From Gordonia sp. 'Campus' (lineage in GTDB: Bacteria; Actinomycetota; Actinomycetes; Mycobacteriales; Mycobacteriaceae), in assembly GCF_022206305.1 (NCBI RefSeq), contig NZ_JAKOIW010000004.1, positions 264,068-328,067 of the forward strand: a stretch of 64,000 nucleotides of DNA. Direction: 5' to 3'. How positions within the stretch are numbered: position 1 is the stretch's first letter; each line of letters starts with the position of its first letter. The notes below the pieces were generated by a model. That model was given only the letters and a program-made list of their open reading frames with translations. It ran no database searches and had not been told where the DNA came from. The position numbers and the translations under genes are program-made. Below are positions 18,036 to 27,084 of the stretch, one piece after another.

Positions 18036-19322
18036 ATGAACCCGCACGGCACGACTTCGAAACCACGGAGTGCTCCCCTCGCCCGCACGGTCGCGTTTGC
18101 CGCGGCCCTGACGATGGCGGTGGCCCCGGCCGTCGCACTCGGCGTGGCCGCCCCGGCGGCCGCCGAACCGGCCCCCATGAGCCCCACCACGTCCAGCCCG
18201 GCGACCCCCGAGAATTCCGCCACCGAGGACTCCGGCGCACCTGCCGACGACAACGCGGGCACCGTCGACACCCGTGGCCCCGGTCAGACGCCGGGGGCCG
18301 TTTACGCCAACCGTGACCTGCCGCGGGGACGCATGGTGGCCGGCGCAGCGTCGGGCAACGACTTCACGTACTGGAGTACCGGCGCCGACGACAAGGCCCA
18401 CCTCTCCTCCGGAGTGCTGATGGTGCCGGCCGGGCGAGCTCCCGCGGGCGGGTGGCCGATCGTCGCATGGGCGCACGGATCGCGCGGCATCGCCGACAAG
18501 TGCGCGCCCTCGTCACGCCCGATCACCGAGGACACCGATGAACTGCGCCGCTGGCTCGACCGCGGCTACGCCGTCGTCAGCACCGACTATGCCGGCGTCG
18601 GAACCCCCGGCACACCGCAGTACTACGATCTCGAGGCCACCGCCCGCAACATCGCCGACGCGGTGCGGGCATCCCGCGACATCGCCGACAACCTGTCGCG
18701 TTCCTGGGCCGTCGTCGGCGAGGGACAGGGCGCCGCCGCCGCCATCACACTCGCCCGGCTCGCCCCGCGCATCCAGGGCGGGAAGCTCGACTTCAAGGGC
18801 GCCGCGGCGAGCTCCATTCCCGCTGAATTCGGTTCTCTGGTCGCCAATCTGGGCCCGTCGTCGACGACGATGCCCTCGGGCCTGGCGGCCGACGCGCTGT
18901 ACACCCTCAGCGCCATCCGGAACGCCAAGCCGGACCTCGACATGAACGCCTACCTGTCCGATGCGGGCAAGAAGTGGCTCACCAAGGCGGCGTCCACCTG
19001 CGTGACCGAGTTCGCCCGCGAGGCCGACGGACTCGCGATGGGCTCGCTGTTCACCAAGCCGCTGTCGGGCAACACCGAACTCACCGGGCTGTTGACCAAG
19101 GCCACCGAGCTGCCGACCGGCGGCTTCGAACGGCCCGTCCTGATGACCCAGACCCTGCAGGACACCTCGGTGGTCGTACCGCTGACCCTCAAGTACCTCA
19201 ACGACGCCCGCGCAGGTGACTCGAAGGTGTCCGCACGCACGTACCTGACCCTGGACGGCGCCCAGTCGAAGCGCATGTCCGACACGGACATCCGCGGCTT
19301 CGTCGCGCGTGTTCTGCGGTGA
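18036..19322 (+). CDS. Secreted lipase-like protein without catalytic Ser
   Basis: A 428-residue exported alpha/beta-hydrolase of the secretory lipase (LIP) type. The signal peptide ends near AAAEPAP; an acidic Pro/Ser/Thr linker follows; then WPIVAWAHGSRG (oxyanion strand), VVSTDYAGVGTPG and the nucleophile elbow. The elbow reads VVGEGQGAAAA: the GxSxG serine is glycine (codon GGA). The expected C-terminal catalytic His also seems lost (TLDGAQSKRM). The fold therefore looks kept while catalysis looks lost. Stop and the start of the next gene overlap (GTGA). Likely an envelope or secreted protein with a binding role; that is inference. Confidence 0.8.
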   Translation: MNPHGTTSKPRSAPLARTVAFAAALTMAVAPAVALGVAAPAAAEPAPMSPTTSSPATPENSATEDSGAPADDNAGTVDTRGPGQTPGAVYANRDLPRGRMVAGAASGNDFTYWSTGADDKAHLSSGVLMVPAGRAPAGGWPIVAWAHGSRGIADKCAPSSRPITEDTDELRRWLDRGYAVVSTDYAGVGTPGTPQYYDLEATARNIADAVRASRDIADNLSRSWAVVGEGQGAAAAITLARLAPRIQGGKLDFKGAAASSIPAEFGSLVANLGPSSTTMPSGLAADALYTLSAIRNAKPDLDMNAYLSDAGKKWLTKAASTCVTEFAREADGLAMGSLFTKPLSGNTELTGLLTKATELPTGGFERPVLMTQTLQDTSVVVPLTLKYLNDARAGDSKVSARTYLTLDGAQSKRMSDTDIRGFVARVLR

Positions 19323-20065
19323 GTCGCGGGTTTCGGATCGCCTATGCGGCGGCTGCTGCCGTCGCGACGGTCAGCGGGTCGTCGACCTCGCGCCGCGCGG
19401 CGGCCCTGACCAAACCGTTGCCGATGGTGCTGCTGGCGGGCCGGGTCGCGGCGAGTGCCCGCCGGCGCAGCATCGCCGACAACGTCGCGCTGGCGAGTGT
19501 CATCGGGTTCTCGACGGCCGGCGACCGGTTGATGCTGTGCGAGGAGTTCACCCACGACGACCCGGTCGCCAAGGATCGGTATCTCCGTTGGGGCGCAACG
19601 CTGTTCGCGGGCGCCCAGCTGAGTTACGCCATCGCGATGTGGCGTGCCGGCGCCCGACCGTCGGCGCGCACCCTGCTGCCCCGGCTCGGCCTGCTCGGCG
19701 AGTCCGCCACCGTTCTGGCACGACACCGCCGGAACCTGCTCCCGACTCTGAGCACCTACGGCAACACGCTGGCGACGATGTCGGCACTGGCGTCGGACAT
19801 GCCCGGACCACAACCGCGGATGCGCGCGGGCGGATGGGCCTTCCTGCTGTCCGATCTGGCGATCGTCAACCGACGGCACCTGGTGACCGATCGGCGCCTG
19901 CGGGTGGCCGGTGAGACGTGGGTGCTCGCCAGCTACTTCGCCGCCCAGTATCTGCTGATCGGCGGACTCGCCGACCGGTCGGTCACGCGACCGCGCGGCC
20001 CCGGCAGGTCGAATACTTCGGGTTCGTCATGGGGAAGAAGGCCAGGGCGCCCAGCTTCTGCCTGA
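19319..20065 (+). CDS. YhhN-family membrane protein (lysoplasmalogenase-like)
   Basis: A 248-residue membrane protein of the YhhN/TMEM86 family, with the family-like segments LTKPLPMVLLAG, STAGDRLML, AGAQLSYAIAMW, GGWAFLLSDLAI and YFAAQYLLIGGLA. Eukaryotic members hydrolyse lysoplasmalogens; bacterial roles are less clear. GTG start overlaps the stop of the lipase-like gene. The last 28 codons overlap the convergent gene ending at 19983 and are basic and low in complexity, so only the part to about residue 220 is family-like. Confidence 0.75.
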   Translation: MSRGFRIAYAAAAAVATVSGSSTSRRAAALTKPLPMVLLAGRVAASARRRSIADNVALASVIGFSTAGDRLMLCEEFTHDDPVAKDRYLRWGATLFAGAQLSYAIAMWRAGARPSARTLLPRLGLLGESATVLARHRRNLLPTLSTYGNTLATMSALASDMPGPQPRMRAGGWAFLLSDLAIVNRRHLVTDRRLRVAGETWVLASYFAAQYLLIGGLADRSVTRPRGPGRSNTSGSSWGRRPGRPASA

Positions 20066-20510
20066 TGGTGAACACCACCGGTCCGCTGCCCGGGTGCAGA
20101 TCGACCTGCCACTTGACCGTGAAACCGCGGCCCGCGACCGAGGTGACACCGGTCCGCCCGGTGCGGAGATTGCGCCACGAGACCGCCACCTCGTAGTTGT
20201 ATTCCAGTGCCACCGGTCGAGCCCGATCGGTCCCGATGAGAGAGATGACGGGTCCGGGGAGGCCATCGGCGGGGTGCTGGATCTGGTTGAAGACGTCGAC
20301 GCGGACCTTCACCGTCCCCGCCGGCCACGGGTTCACGCTGTCGCACCGCAGGGTGGTGACATAGTTCGCCCCGTCGTCGACGGGGGCCGCCGCCGCACCG
20401 CCGACGCCGATCACGGATGCGACCACACCCAGTACGAGTCCCACCACCGTCGCCGTCGATATCACTGCGTTGCGCACACCCCGGCGCGTGCCGTTCTCCC
20501 CGCTGACCAT
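19983..20510 (-). CDS. Small secreted protein, TGRTG-domain paralogue
   Basis: A 175-residue exported protein. Signal peptide core TATVVGLVLGVVASVIGVGGA, cleavage near AAAAP. The mature domain has VSWRNLRTGRTGVTSV and a Cys near each end (TLRCDS and YSTCRG), matching the domain and Cys layout of the proteins at 15970 and 17066. A -10 element TAGACT (20517-20522 on this strand) is 6 nt from the ATG, so it is probably leaderless. Divergent from the HhH-GPD gene. Function unknown. Confidence 0.75.
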   Translation of the reverse strand: MVSGENGTRRGVRNAVISTATVVGLVLGVVASVIGVGGAAAAPVDDGANYVTTLRCDSVNPWPAGTVKVRVDVFNQIQHPADGLPGPVISLIGTDRARPVALEYNYEVAVSWRNLRTGRTGVTSVAGRGFTVKWQVDLHPGSGPVVFTIRQKLGALAFFPMTNPKYSTCRGRAVA

Positions 20511-20557
20511 GGGGGCAGTCTAGAGCCTGCGTGCGCGCCGTCTGCCAGAATCGACCC

Positions 20558-21145
20558 ATGCCGAAGATCCAGATCGCCCAGGACGCCGCGGCCGACGAGC
20601 TCCTCTCCAGCGATTCGTTCGCACTCCTGACGGGGATGCTTCTCGACCAGCAGTTCCCGATGGAGCGCGCCTTCGCCGGCCCGGCGAAGATACGCGACCG
20701 CTTCGGCACGATGGACCCCGTCGAGATCGCCGACGCCGACCCGGAGTCGTTCGCCGATCTGTGCGCCACTCCCCCGGCGATCCACCGCTACGGCCGATCG
20801 ATGGCGGGACGGGTCCAGGCTCTCGCGAAGGTCGTCGCGGACGAGTACGGCGGGGACGCCTCACGTATCTGGACCGAGGCGTCGAGCGGTGCCGACCTGA
20901 TGGCCCGGCTCCGCGCGCTTCCGGGGTTCGGCGAGCAGAAGGCCAAGATCTTCGTGGCACTCGTGGCCAAGCAACTCGACATCAAACCGTCGGGCTGGAC
21001 CAAGGCGGCCGGCGACTACAGCAAGAAGGGTTTCCGTTCGGTCGCCGATGTGACCGATCCGGATTCGTTGCAGAAGGTGCGCGACTTCAAGAAGGCGGCG
21101 AAAGCCGCCAAAGCCGCGGAGTCACCCGCGGGCGGCGCGAAGTAG
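20558..21145 (+). CDS. HhH-GPD base-excision repair-type protein
   Basis: A 195-residue protein of the HhH-GPD family. The helix-hairpin-helix is in RLRALPGFGEQKAKIFVALVAK, and the N-terminal part (LLSSDSFALLTGMLLDQQFPMERAFAGP) matches the short actinobacterial group. The usual catalytic Asp of glycosylases is not obvious downstream of the hairpin, so activity is uncertain. A Lys/Ala-rich tail follows. ATG 20558 is chosen: CAGAAT ends 6 nt before it, fitting a leaderless promoter, and the upstream 9 codons are not family-like. Confidence 0.8.
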   Translation: MPKIQIAQDAAADELLSSDSFALLTGMLLDQQFPMERAFAGPAKIRDRFGTMDPVEIADADPESFADLCATPPAIHRYGRSMAGRVQALAKVVADEYGGDASRIWTEASSGADLMARLRALPGFGEQKAKIFVALVAKQLDIKPSGWTKAAGDYSKKGFRSVADVTDPDSLQKVRDFKKAAKAAKAAESPAGGAK

Positions 21146-21214
21146 CCGAACCACGCCGACGGATCGCACGACCCTTCCACTCGATCCCCGTTCGGTGGCC
21201 TAGTGTCGGACACC

Positions 21215-22186
21215 ATGGAGTCCCTTCCTGATCGGCACCACCCCGAACAGACCCTCCCGGGTCGGCGCGACGCCGCTCGTCGGCCCGTTGTGCCGACCGA
21301 CGCGGGCCGCAGCCTCGTCGAGATGCCGTTCCGGCTCGGTTTCGCGGTGACCGGTGTCGTACTGAGTGCCGCCGAATCAGCTGTCACGATCGCCCGCATC
21401 ACCGCAGGCAGCGTCCAGAACGAGATCGCCGTGGCGGTGGGCGTCGACGCCGACGAACTCGGCTCCATCCGTACGCCACTCGCACTGCTGAACCAACTGT
21501 CCGAGTTGCTGGGTCCCGACCGCCCGTTCGGCAAGATCCTGGCGACCGGCGGCCCGCTGGAACGGTTGCTGAGCACCGGGGGTGTCGTCGACCGACTCAC
21601 CGCACCCGACGGCCCGCTGGACAAGCTCACCGCCGAGGGCGGACTCCTAGACCAGGTCGCCGAAGAACGCGGGATCCTGGTCCGGCTGACCGCCAAGGGC
21701 GGACCGCTGGACAGGCTGACGAGGCCGGGCGGCGTGGTCGATCAGTTCACCGAGAACGAGGGCATCCTTGAGCGCCTGACCTCCGAGGGCGGGATCGTCG
21801 ACAAACTGACCGCACCCGACGGCGTGCTGGAGAAGGTCACCGCGCCCGGCGGCATTCTCGACCGCTTGTCGGAGGACGACGGGCTGCTCGACCAGTTACT
21901 CGGCGAGAACGGCGCAGTCGAGCGCGCCATCGCACCCGGCGGGCCGCTGGATCGGATCACCGAATTGACGGAGGTGATCGGACAACTCGGCCCGAGCCTG
22001 ATCGCGATGCAGGAGACGGTTCACGAACTCGCCGACACCGTCGACCTCCTCAATCAGTCGGTCGCCCCGCTCGGTGGGCTCGCCGAACGGCTCCCGAAGC
22101 GGCTCACCCGACCGCCGAAAGGATCGGGCGGAAACGGCAACGGCGACTCCGCGCCTGCCGACACAGGCGGATATCCGCGGGCCTGA
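21215..22186 (+). CDS. Decapeptide-repeat protein
   Basis: About 323 residues. A short hydrophobic segment near RLGFAVTGVVLSAAESAVTIA is followed by roughly 14 head-to-tail copies of a 10-residue unit with consensus xG[PVIL][LV][DE][RKQ][LV]Tax, from GGPLERLLST to GGPLDRIT. A helical stretch of about 45 residues (IGQLGPSLIAMQETVHELAD region) and a Gly/Pro-rich tail close the protein. The regular small repeat suggests a solenoid or fibrous element. ATG 21215 lies 8 nt after TAGTGT; a GTG at 21203 is also in frame. Single gene; no known function. Confidence 0.75.
   Translation: MESLPDRHHPEQTLPGRRDAARRPVVPTDAGRSLVEMPFRLGFAVTGVVLSAAESAVTIARITAGSVQNEIAVAVGVDADELGSIRTPLALLNQLSELLGPDRPFGKILATGGPLERLLSTGGVVDRLTAPDGPLDKLTAEGGLLDQVAEERGILVRLTAKGGPLDRLTRPGGVVDQFTENEGILERLTSEGGIVDKLTAPDGVLEKVTAPGGILDRLSEDDGLLDQLLGENGAVERAIAPGGPLDRITELTEVIGQLGPSLIAMQETVHELADTVDLLNQSVAPLGGLAERLPKRLTRPPKGSGGNGNGDSAPADTGGYPRA
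21548..21967 (+). repeat. 30-bp coding repeat array, about 14 units
   Basis: The DNA behind the decapeptide array repeats with a 30-bp period. Protein units are well conserved at G, hydrophobic pair, acidic, basic/polar and hydrophobic-Thr positions, while codons vary, so the array is old rather than a recent slippage product. Confidence 0.75.
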
Positions 22187-22211
22187 CCATCTGACTCTCG
22201 CCGACGCGCCG

Positions 22212-24155
22212 TCAGAACGGCGGCGGCCCGTCGTCCTGCCGGGTGGTCTGTTGATGGTGCGGTGCCTCCGCCCGCGCCCGTCGGTTCGCTTCGCGTCGTG
22301 CGGTGTTCCGGGCACGTTCGGCTCGCCGCTTGGCGTGTTTCGCTGCGGTTCGTTCACTGATGGTGCGCGGCGGCCGGGGGTGATGTTCCGGCACGATGAG
22401 GCGTGGGGTCGGTGGCGCCTTGGCGGCTTGTTCGAAACGGATGCGACGCAGGTTGGGAAAGATATCTTCGAGGGTTTCGGCCTCGCCGGGGATGACGAAG
22501 CCTTCAGGGGTCACATATTCGGTGACCAGTCGACCCTCGTGGTCGCGGTACTGCGTGTCGGTCCAGTCACCGTGGGTCTTGTGGAGATGACCGGCGCGGC
22601 ATTTGACGTTGAGGTTCTCACTCGAGGTCGCACCGCCCCGGGCGGGACGGGCATGGTCGAACTCGGCGACGTGATCCACATCAGCGGTGAATGCCGAACG
22701 CGTGCAGCCGGGTTCGGTGCAGTATCCGTCGCGCACACGCACGAACTCCGCACATGCCGTGGTCGGTCGATAGGGGTCTGCCGCCTGAGCTCCCGGAAAG
22801 ATCACCACAACCTTCGACGACGCCGCGTCGCGCATTGTCGAATCGCCCACCGGGCCACTCCGGCCGGTACTGCTCGTGTCCTGTTGCGGTGCCCGGACAT
22901 TGGCGCCCATCGTGGTCTCGTCCTCTTCTCGACGACCCGGAGTCGGCACCGAACCGTCGGCGGCGACACGCGCGGGCGGAGTGCGAACCGGGGTGACCGG
23001 AACCAGGATGGCGTCGGGCCGGGCGGCCAGGTCGTGCACGTGCTCGTCGGAGATCACGCCGTGCCCGTCGACCCAGCCGGGTCCGGCCCCGCCGGCCAGC
23101 GTGTCGGCGTCGGTCACGACATGGATCACGATCTGGGTGCTCGCCGCCGCACCTGCCGAACCGTCGGGAGCTGTTGCAGTGCAATCGTTTTCTCCACACC
23201 GGCACGTGAACACCGATCGGGTGAGCAGCGCGAGCATGGCATCGGATCTGCGTTGACCGAGAGTGCGTCCATCGCGGTCGCACACGGTCGCGGCGAGCGC
23301 GCGCACCGCGCCGTCGCAGGCCCGGACGTTCTCCGCGGCCATGACCGCGGTGATCTCGGCGGTACCGTCACCGTGGTTCTCGGTCCACACCCCGCGTTTG
23401 TCGAGGGCTTCGCGGCGCCGTTCGCGCACGGCGTCGGCGTCGTGTCCGAAGACCAGGCGGTCGATCATGTCGCGCAGACCCGCCGTCGACCACGACCCGA
23501 CCCGGTTGCGCAGAACCTCGGCGATCGACGCGTCGAGCACCTCGATGATTCGCGGACTGTCGGGGTCGACGGGATCGAGGCGGTGATCGTCGTGGACCAG
23601 ATTGGTGCGACTGATGATGTCACGGACCTGGTGCGGCGCGATGATGCCGTCGCGCAGTGTCTCCAGCACACGCGGCAGCCGACTACGCAGACACAGTGCG
23701 TCATCGACCATCACCGACGCGCGGTAGCGGGTGATCCCGGCCTCGCGGGCCACCCTCGCGACGATGTCGCCGAAACCGTCGGAGACATAACTGGATCCGG
23801 TAGGAGTCAGCAGCCGATCGCACAGGACCAGGATCGTCTGATACCGGCACCACGCCAGGTACGACTCCCCCGCCCGGATCGACCCCAGCCGCCTCATGTG
23901 TGACACGGTGTCGGCATCCGACGGGCAGGCAGCATCGACCCCGGCGAGAAACTCGCCCGGTAGATCGACCCATGCCCCCACGGTGACTCCAAAGTCGTTG
24001 CAGTCCGGCACTGTTGGCCGGTCCGACTGTTCACCTACCAAGATAGACCCGACCACCGACAAGAATCCTGTGGCGCCAAGCCGTTGCCTCAGCCGCTCTC
24101 CGCCCCGGCGGTCTGCACGGCTTCGTTCTAGGGAGAGGATGCTTGTCCACGCCAC
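22212..24155 (-). CDS. DUF222 / HNH endonuclease-type protein (13E12-like)
   Basis: Up to 647 residues. An N-terminal DUF222 helical domain precedes a variable linker, then an HNH domain with GYCTEPGCTRSAFTADVDHV (two Cys, then the DVDH core) and SENLNVKCRAGHLHKTHG completing the zinc and His sites. This family is present in many copies in Mycobacteriales and often linked to mobile DNA (13E12 repeat), yet no transposon ends are seen here. GTG 24155 overlaps the upstream gene by 28 nt; GTG 24056, with AGGA upstream, is a plausible alternative. Confidence 0.85.
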   Translation of the reverse strand: MAWTSILSLERSRADRRGGERLRQRLGATGFLSVVGSILVGEQSDRPTVPDCNDFGVTVGAWVDLPGEFLAGVDAACPSDADTVSHMRRLGSIRAGESYLAWCRYQTILVLCDRLLTPTGSSYVSDGFGDIVARVAREAGITRYRASVMVDDALCLRSRLPRVLETLRDGIIAPHQVRDIISRTNLVHDDHRLDPVDPDSPRIIEVLDASIAEVLRNRVGSWSTAGLRDMIDRLVFGHDADAVRERRREALDKRGVWTENHGDGTAEITAVMAAENVRACDGAVRALAATVCDRDGRTLGQRRSDAMLALLTRSVFTCRCGENDCTATAPDGSAGAAASTQIVIHVVTDADTLAGGAGPGWVDGHGVISDEHVHDLAARPDAILVPVTPVRTPPARVAADGSVPTPGRREEDETTMGANVRAPQQDTSSTGRSGPVGDSTMRDAASSKVVVIFPGAQAADPYRPTTACAEFVRVRDGYCTEPGCTRSAFTADVDHVAEFDHARPARGGATSSENLNVKCRAGHLHKTHGDWTDTQYRDHEGRLVTEYVTPEGFVIPGEAETLEDIFPNLRRIRFEQAAKAPPTPRLIVPEHHPRPPRTISERTAAKHAKRRAERARNTARREANRRARAEAPHHQQTTRQDDGPPPF

Positions 24156-25519
24156 ATCGAGATGGTGGCGTTTGCGGTGATGAGGATGTTGCCGCCCGCG
24201 TTGACGATCGCTGTCTGACGAGGATCGGCACCTTCAGGTAAGGGCCTGGACCAGACAACCTCACCATCGGTGATGCGTAGTGCGTGAATTCCGCCGTAGT
24301 CAGTGAAGATGTAGTGCCGCCCATCAGTCATTCCGCCGTACACCCAGTAGGCGTCTCTCCACGGTGTGCGCCAGCGCTGTTCACCCGTCGCGGAGTTGAA
24401 CCCGATGAGTTCGCCGGATTCTTGAGCTGCCACGATCACTGTTCGACCGGCCAAGGCTTGAACAGCGCCGGTGTTGTCGCGACGCAGCAGCAGCGGGTTG
24501 CGCCACAGCAAGCGCCCGCTTTGTGGGTCGTAGGCGCCGTCGGCCATCAACACCGGCGGCTGCTCGTCGGTGGCTTCGGCCATTCCGGAATGTGTGTAGG
24601 CCGGCACCGCGGCCGCGGAAACCAGCGTGCCCTGCCCATCGAGAATCTGCTGTCGACTGCCGCCATCCACCATCACCGGACTGTTGAGGAACAGTCCATC
24701 ACCCACGACAAGCAGTTGATTCGAGTCAAGGCTGAACCGCGCTCGACCGGTATAGAAGTCACGCACGGTGAACCGAAACATCCCTGCATTTCCGATATTC
24801 GTCACAACCACGCCCTCTCCCGAGAACAAAATGTCGGCGATACCTGACAGTGGCCCAGCCACCGGCACTGAACGCCTGAACGTTGATCCCGGCGCCGATG
24901 GCGGCCCAGCGGACACCACGAGGTTGTGCCTCGAACCCTGAGACTCGACGCCGGTGACGTAGGCACGATCGCCGGCCATCACCACATCGACGTTGGCCAT
25001 CTCTGGGCTGATCTCCGACAGGAGGCGTCCGTCGGCGGTATCGACGAACAGCACGCGTTCGTCGTTCCAGCAGGCGATCACACCGGACTCGACCCGATCG
25101 GTACATTCCCGCACGCGGCCGATCGGGCGCTCCCACTGCACCGATCCGTCGACACGGTTGAGTCCGACGAGCCTCACCGATTCGACTCGCCTGCCCTCAT
25201 CGACGTCGTTGTCGTTCTCCGAGGAGAGGCGGCCGAGAGCGCCCACGATCACGGTCGGCGCGTCCAGCACCGACACATAGCCGTGATAGGCATCCAGCGT
25301 GTTGGGCAGCGCCAGCAACGCTTCGCCGTCGTGGCCCGGCACACGCTCAGCATGAAGTGACCACACTTGCGACGGGACACTGCCGAGGTCAGGAGGCGGC
25401 CACGAAGCAGGTTCCCGGTCGTCGTCTCTGACTCGCGACATGAACACAGCGGTGACACCTACGGCCAGTACAACCACAGTCGTCAACGCGGAGACCAGGA
25501 TCACGCGTCGTCTGCTCAC
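24128..25519 (-). CDS. Membrane-anchored beta-propeller (PQQ-like) protein
   Basis: A 463-residue protein with one N-terminal membrane anchor (VILVSALTTVVVLAVGVTAVF) and an extracellular part made of PQQ-like propeller blades. Repeated strand motifs are GLNRVDGSVQWERPIG, ACWNDERVLFVDTADGRLL, FNSATGEQRWRTPW and RITDGEVVWSRPL. Such proteins bind ligands or scaffold complexes; no enzyme site is seen. Its end overlaps the start of the DUF222 gene, so they may be co-transcribed. Confidence 0.8.
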   Translation of the reverse strand: MSRRRVILVSALTTVVVLAVGVTAVFMSRVRDDDREPASWPPPDLGSVPSQVWSLHAERVPGHDGEALLALPNTLDAYHGYVSVLDAPTVIVGALGRLSSENDNDVDEGRRVESVRLVGLNRVDGSVQWERPIGRVRECTDRVESGVIACWNDERVLFVDTADGRLLSEISPEMANVDVVMAGDRAYVTGVESQGSRHNLVVSAGPPSAPGSTFRRSVPVAGPLSGIADILFSGEGVVVTNIGNAGMFRFTVRDFYTGRARFSLDSNQLLVVGDGLFLNSPVMVDGGSRQQILDGQGTLVSAAAVPAYTHSGMAEATDEQPPVLMADGAYDPQSGRLLWRNPLLLRRDNTGAVQALAGRTVIVAAQESGELIGFNSATGEQRWRTPWRDAYWVYGGMTDGRHYIFTDYGGIHALRITDGEVVWSRPLPEGADPRQTAIVNAGGNILITANATISMWRGQASSP

Positions 25520-25710
25520 CAGTTGACCTTAGACGCGATTGAGAACCTCACCCCTGGTCGACATGTCCGCAGATGCGGCACGGGCGTACGGGTTACCAGT
25601 CCCCGGTCTCGCTTCGCGGGCTCGCGTGCAGCCACATCCCGCTCAGGCATGTCGATTGAAGAGTTCGTTCAAGCCGGGTTGGGTGACAACATCGAAACAG
25701 CCTGCCCCCC

Positions 25711-27006
25711 TCAACCACCCACCGCCCGAGCCAGCAGCTCGACGTAGCGGTCCACATCGGCCATGACGTCAGGGCTCGTGGTCACCGAGATCGCGATCCG
25801 ATCGCCGATCCCGTGCACACCATGTGTCAGCCCCTGCGCGGGTGACAACGCGGGAAAGCCGGTGGTGAAGCGGATCTCGCCGCCGTCGAGGGCGATGTCG
25901 GCGGTCCCGCGGTTCACCGACGACACCACCGTGACACCGGTGACCGTCGCGGGCGGGGTGTCCAGATCGAGTGTCGTGATCCCCGCACGGGTCAGGATCG
26001 CGGGCGTCGACTCCGACGCCCGACGCTGCGCGACCCGCAGCGGATCGTCCTCGGCCGCACGGGCTGCGGCGATCTCGGCGCCGATCAGTCGGGCGCGCTC
26101 GTCCAGATCGTCGGCGTCGACGTGCAGGTCCACTCCCCCATTTCGGAAGTGGTTGCGAGCCCGGGGTTCTCCCGATCTCCCGATCGTCAGTTCCACCCCC
26201 AGCCGCCGCGCGGGCCCACCCAGATACTCCGGCAGCGCCACCGAGATCGCGGTGAGTGCCGCGACCGTGACCGGTTGCCCGCCGCGGGTGAGGCGATCTC
26301 GATCGCACACCAGCACGCGCAGAATTCGCCGAGGCCCGGGTGGCGTGTTCAGCCGAGTGGGTGCGTACCCCGGCGCCGGGGGCGCGGCGGCCGAGGCGAG
26401 ACGCGCCGCACGCAGCCCCCGCCCTGCTGTCGTGACGAACTCGCGCGGAAATCGGAGAACCCCACCAAGGGCCGTCCCCGCGTCGACCATCACCTCGCGA
26501 CCGGTCAAACGAGCACCGGGCCCCGGCCGCCGGGGCGTGACGGGCGCGGTGAACCATTCGCGCGCGATCTGCGACACCCGCCGCCCATCGCCCAGCGCGT
26601 GGCAGACCTGCAGGACGACGACGTGGACCGGACCCGCAGCGCCCGGCGCGTCGACGACGGGACCGAACAGATGCGCCCGCCACGCCGCCCGCGTGGGGTC
26701 GAGCGGCCGAGTGATGAGCCCGGCGACCTCAGCCAGACACGACGACCACGTCCGGCCTTCAGGATCCACGCGGACCTGATCGTCGGCGGGCAGAGCGGAT
26801 TCCCAGTACGGGCGGTCGCACGTCCACGGGACATCTCGGATCCGGAGGCACAGATCGTCGACGGACGCGGCCCGGAGCCGCAGGCGCGCCGCGCAGTCCT
26901 GGATCGAACCGGTCGGCATCGCAAAGCAATACAGCAGGAACTGGTCGCTCGGGATCCGCTGCGACATCCAGTACGACACCGCGTCGGCAGCGGCCATCCG
27001 GTGCAT
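25711..27006 (-). CDS. WS/DGAT-like acyltransferase
   Basis: A 431-residue protein resembling wax ester synthase/diacylglycerol acyltransferases. The active-site motif HHxxxDG appears as CHALGDG, keeping the second His and the Asp but with Cys at the first position. Family-like C-terminal segments are VVSSVNRG and HGIGDRIAISVTTSPD. It would transfer acyl-CoA to an alcohol or diglyceride in storage-lipid synthesis. The changed first His may be tolerated, since the second His is regarded as catalytic. ATG 27006 lies 7 nt after TACCCT, suggesting a leaderless start; the frame runs to 27057. Confidence 0.75.
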   Translation of the reverse strand: MHRMAAADAVSYWMSQRIPSDQFLLYCFAMPTGSIQDCAARLRLRAASVDDLCLRIRDVPWTCDRPYWESALPADDQVRVDPEGRTWSSCLAEVAGLITRPLDPTRAAWRAHLFGPVVDAPGAAGPVHVVVLQVCHALGDGRRVSQIAREWFTAPVTPRRPGPGARLTGREVMVDAGTALGGVLRFPREFVTTAGRGLRAARLASAAAPPAPGYAPTRLNTPPGPRRILRVLVCDRDRLTRGGQPVTVAALTAISVALPEYLGGPARRLGVELTIGRSGEPRARNHFRNGGVDLHVDADDLDERARLIGAEIAAARAAEDDPLRVAQRRASESTPAILTRAGITTLDLDTPPATVTGVTVVSSVNRGTADIALDGGEIRFTTGFPALSPAQGLTHGVHGIGDRIAISVTTSPDVMADVDRYVELLARAVGG

Positions 27007-27084
27007 GGTCGCCAGGGTAGCGGCGCTCCTCAGACCTGCTCGCCCGACTCCCGACATCGACTGGCGCGCAACAGAACCATTCGA

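Noticed and set aside
22074..23903. 609-codon plus-strand frame opposite the DUF222 gene
   Set aside because: Antisense shadow; no domain is seen and it overlaps the HNH gene completely.
22212..24155. DUF222/HNH gene as part of a mobile element
   Set aside because: The family is often linked to mobile DNA, but no inverted terminal repeats, target duplications or recombinase genes are visible nearby.
25520..25710. Gap between the propeller gene and the acyltransferase
   Set aside because: Short frames here have no family-like sequence and no ribosome sites; no hairpin or repeat was found.
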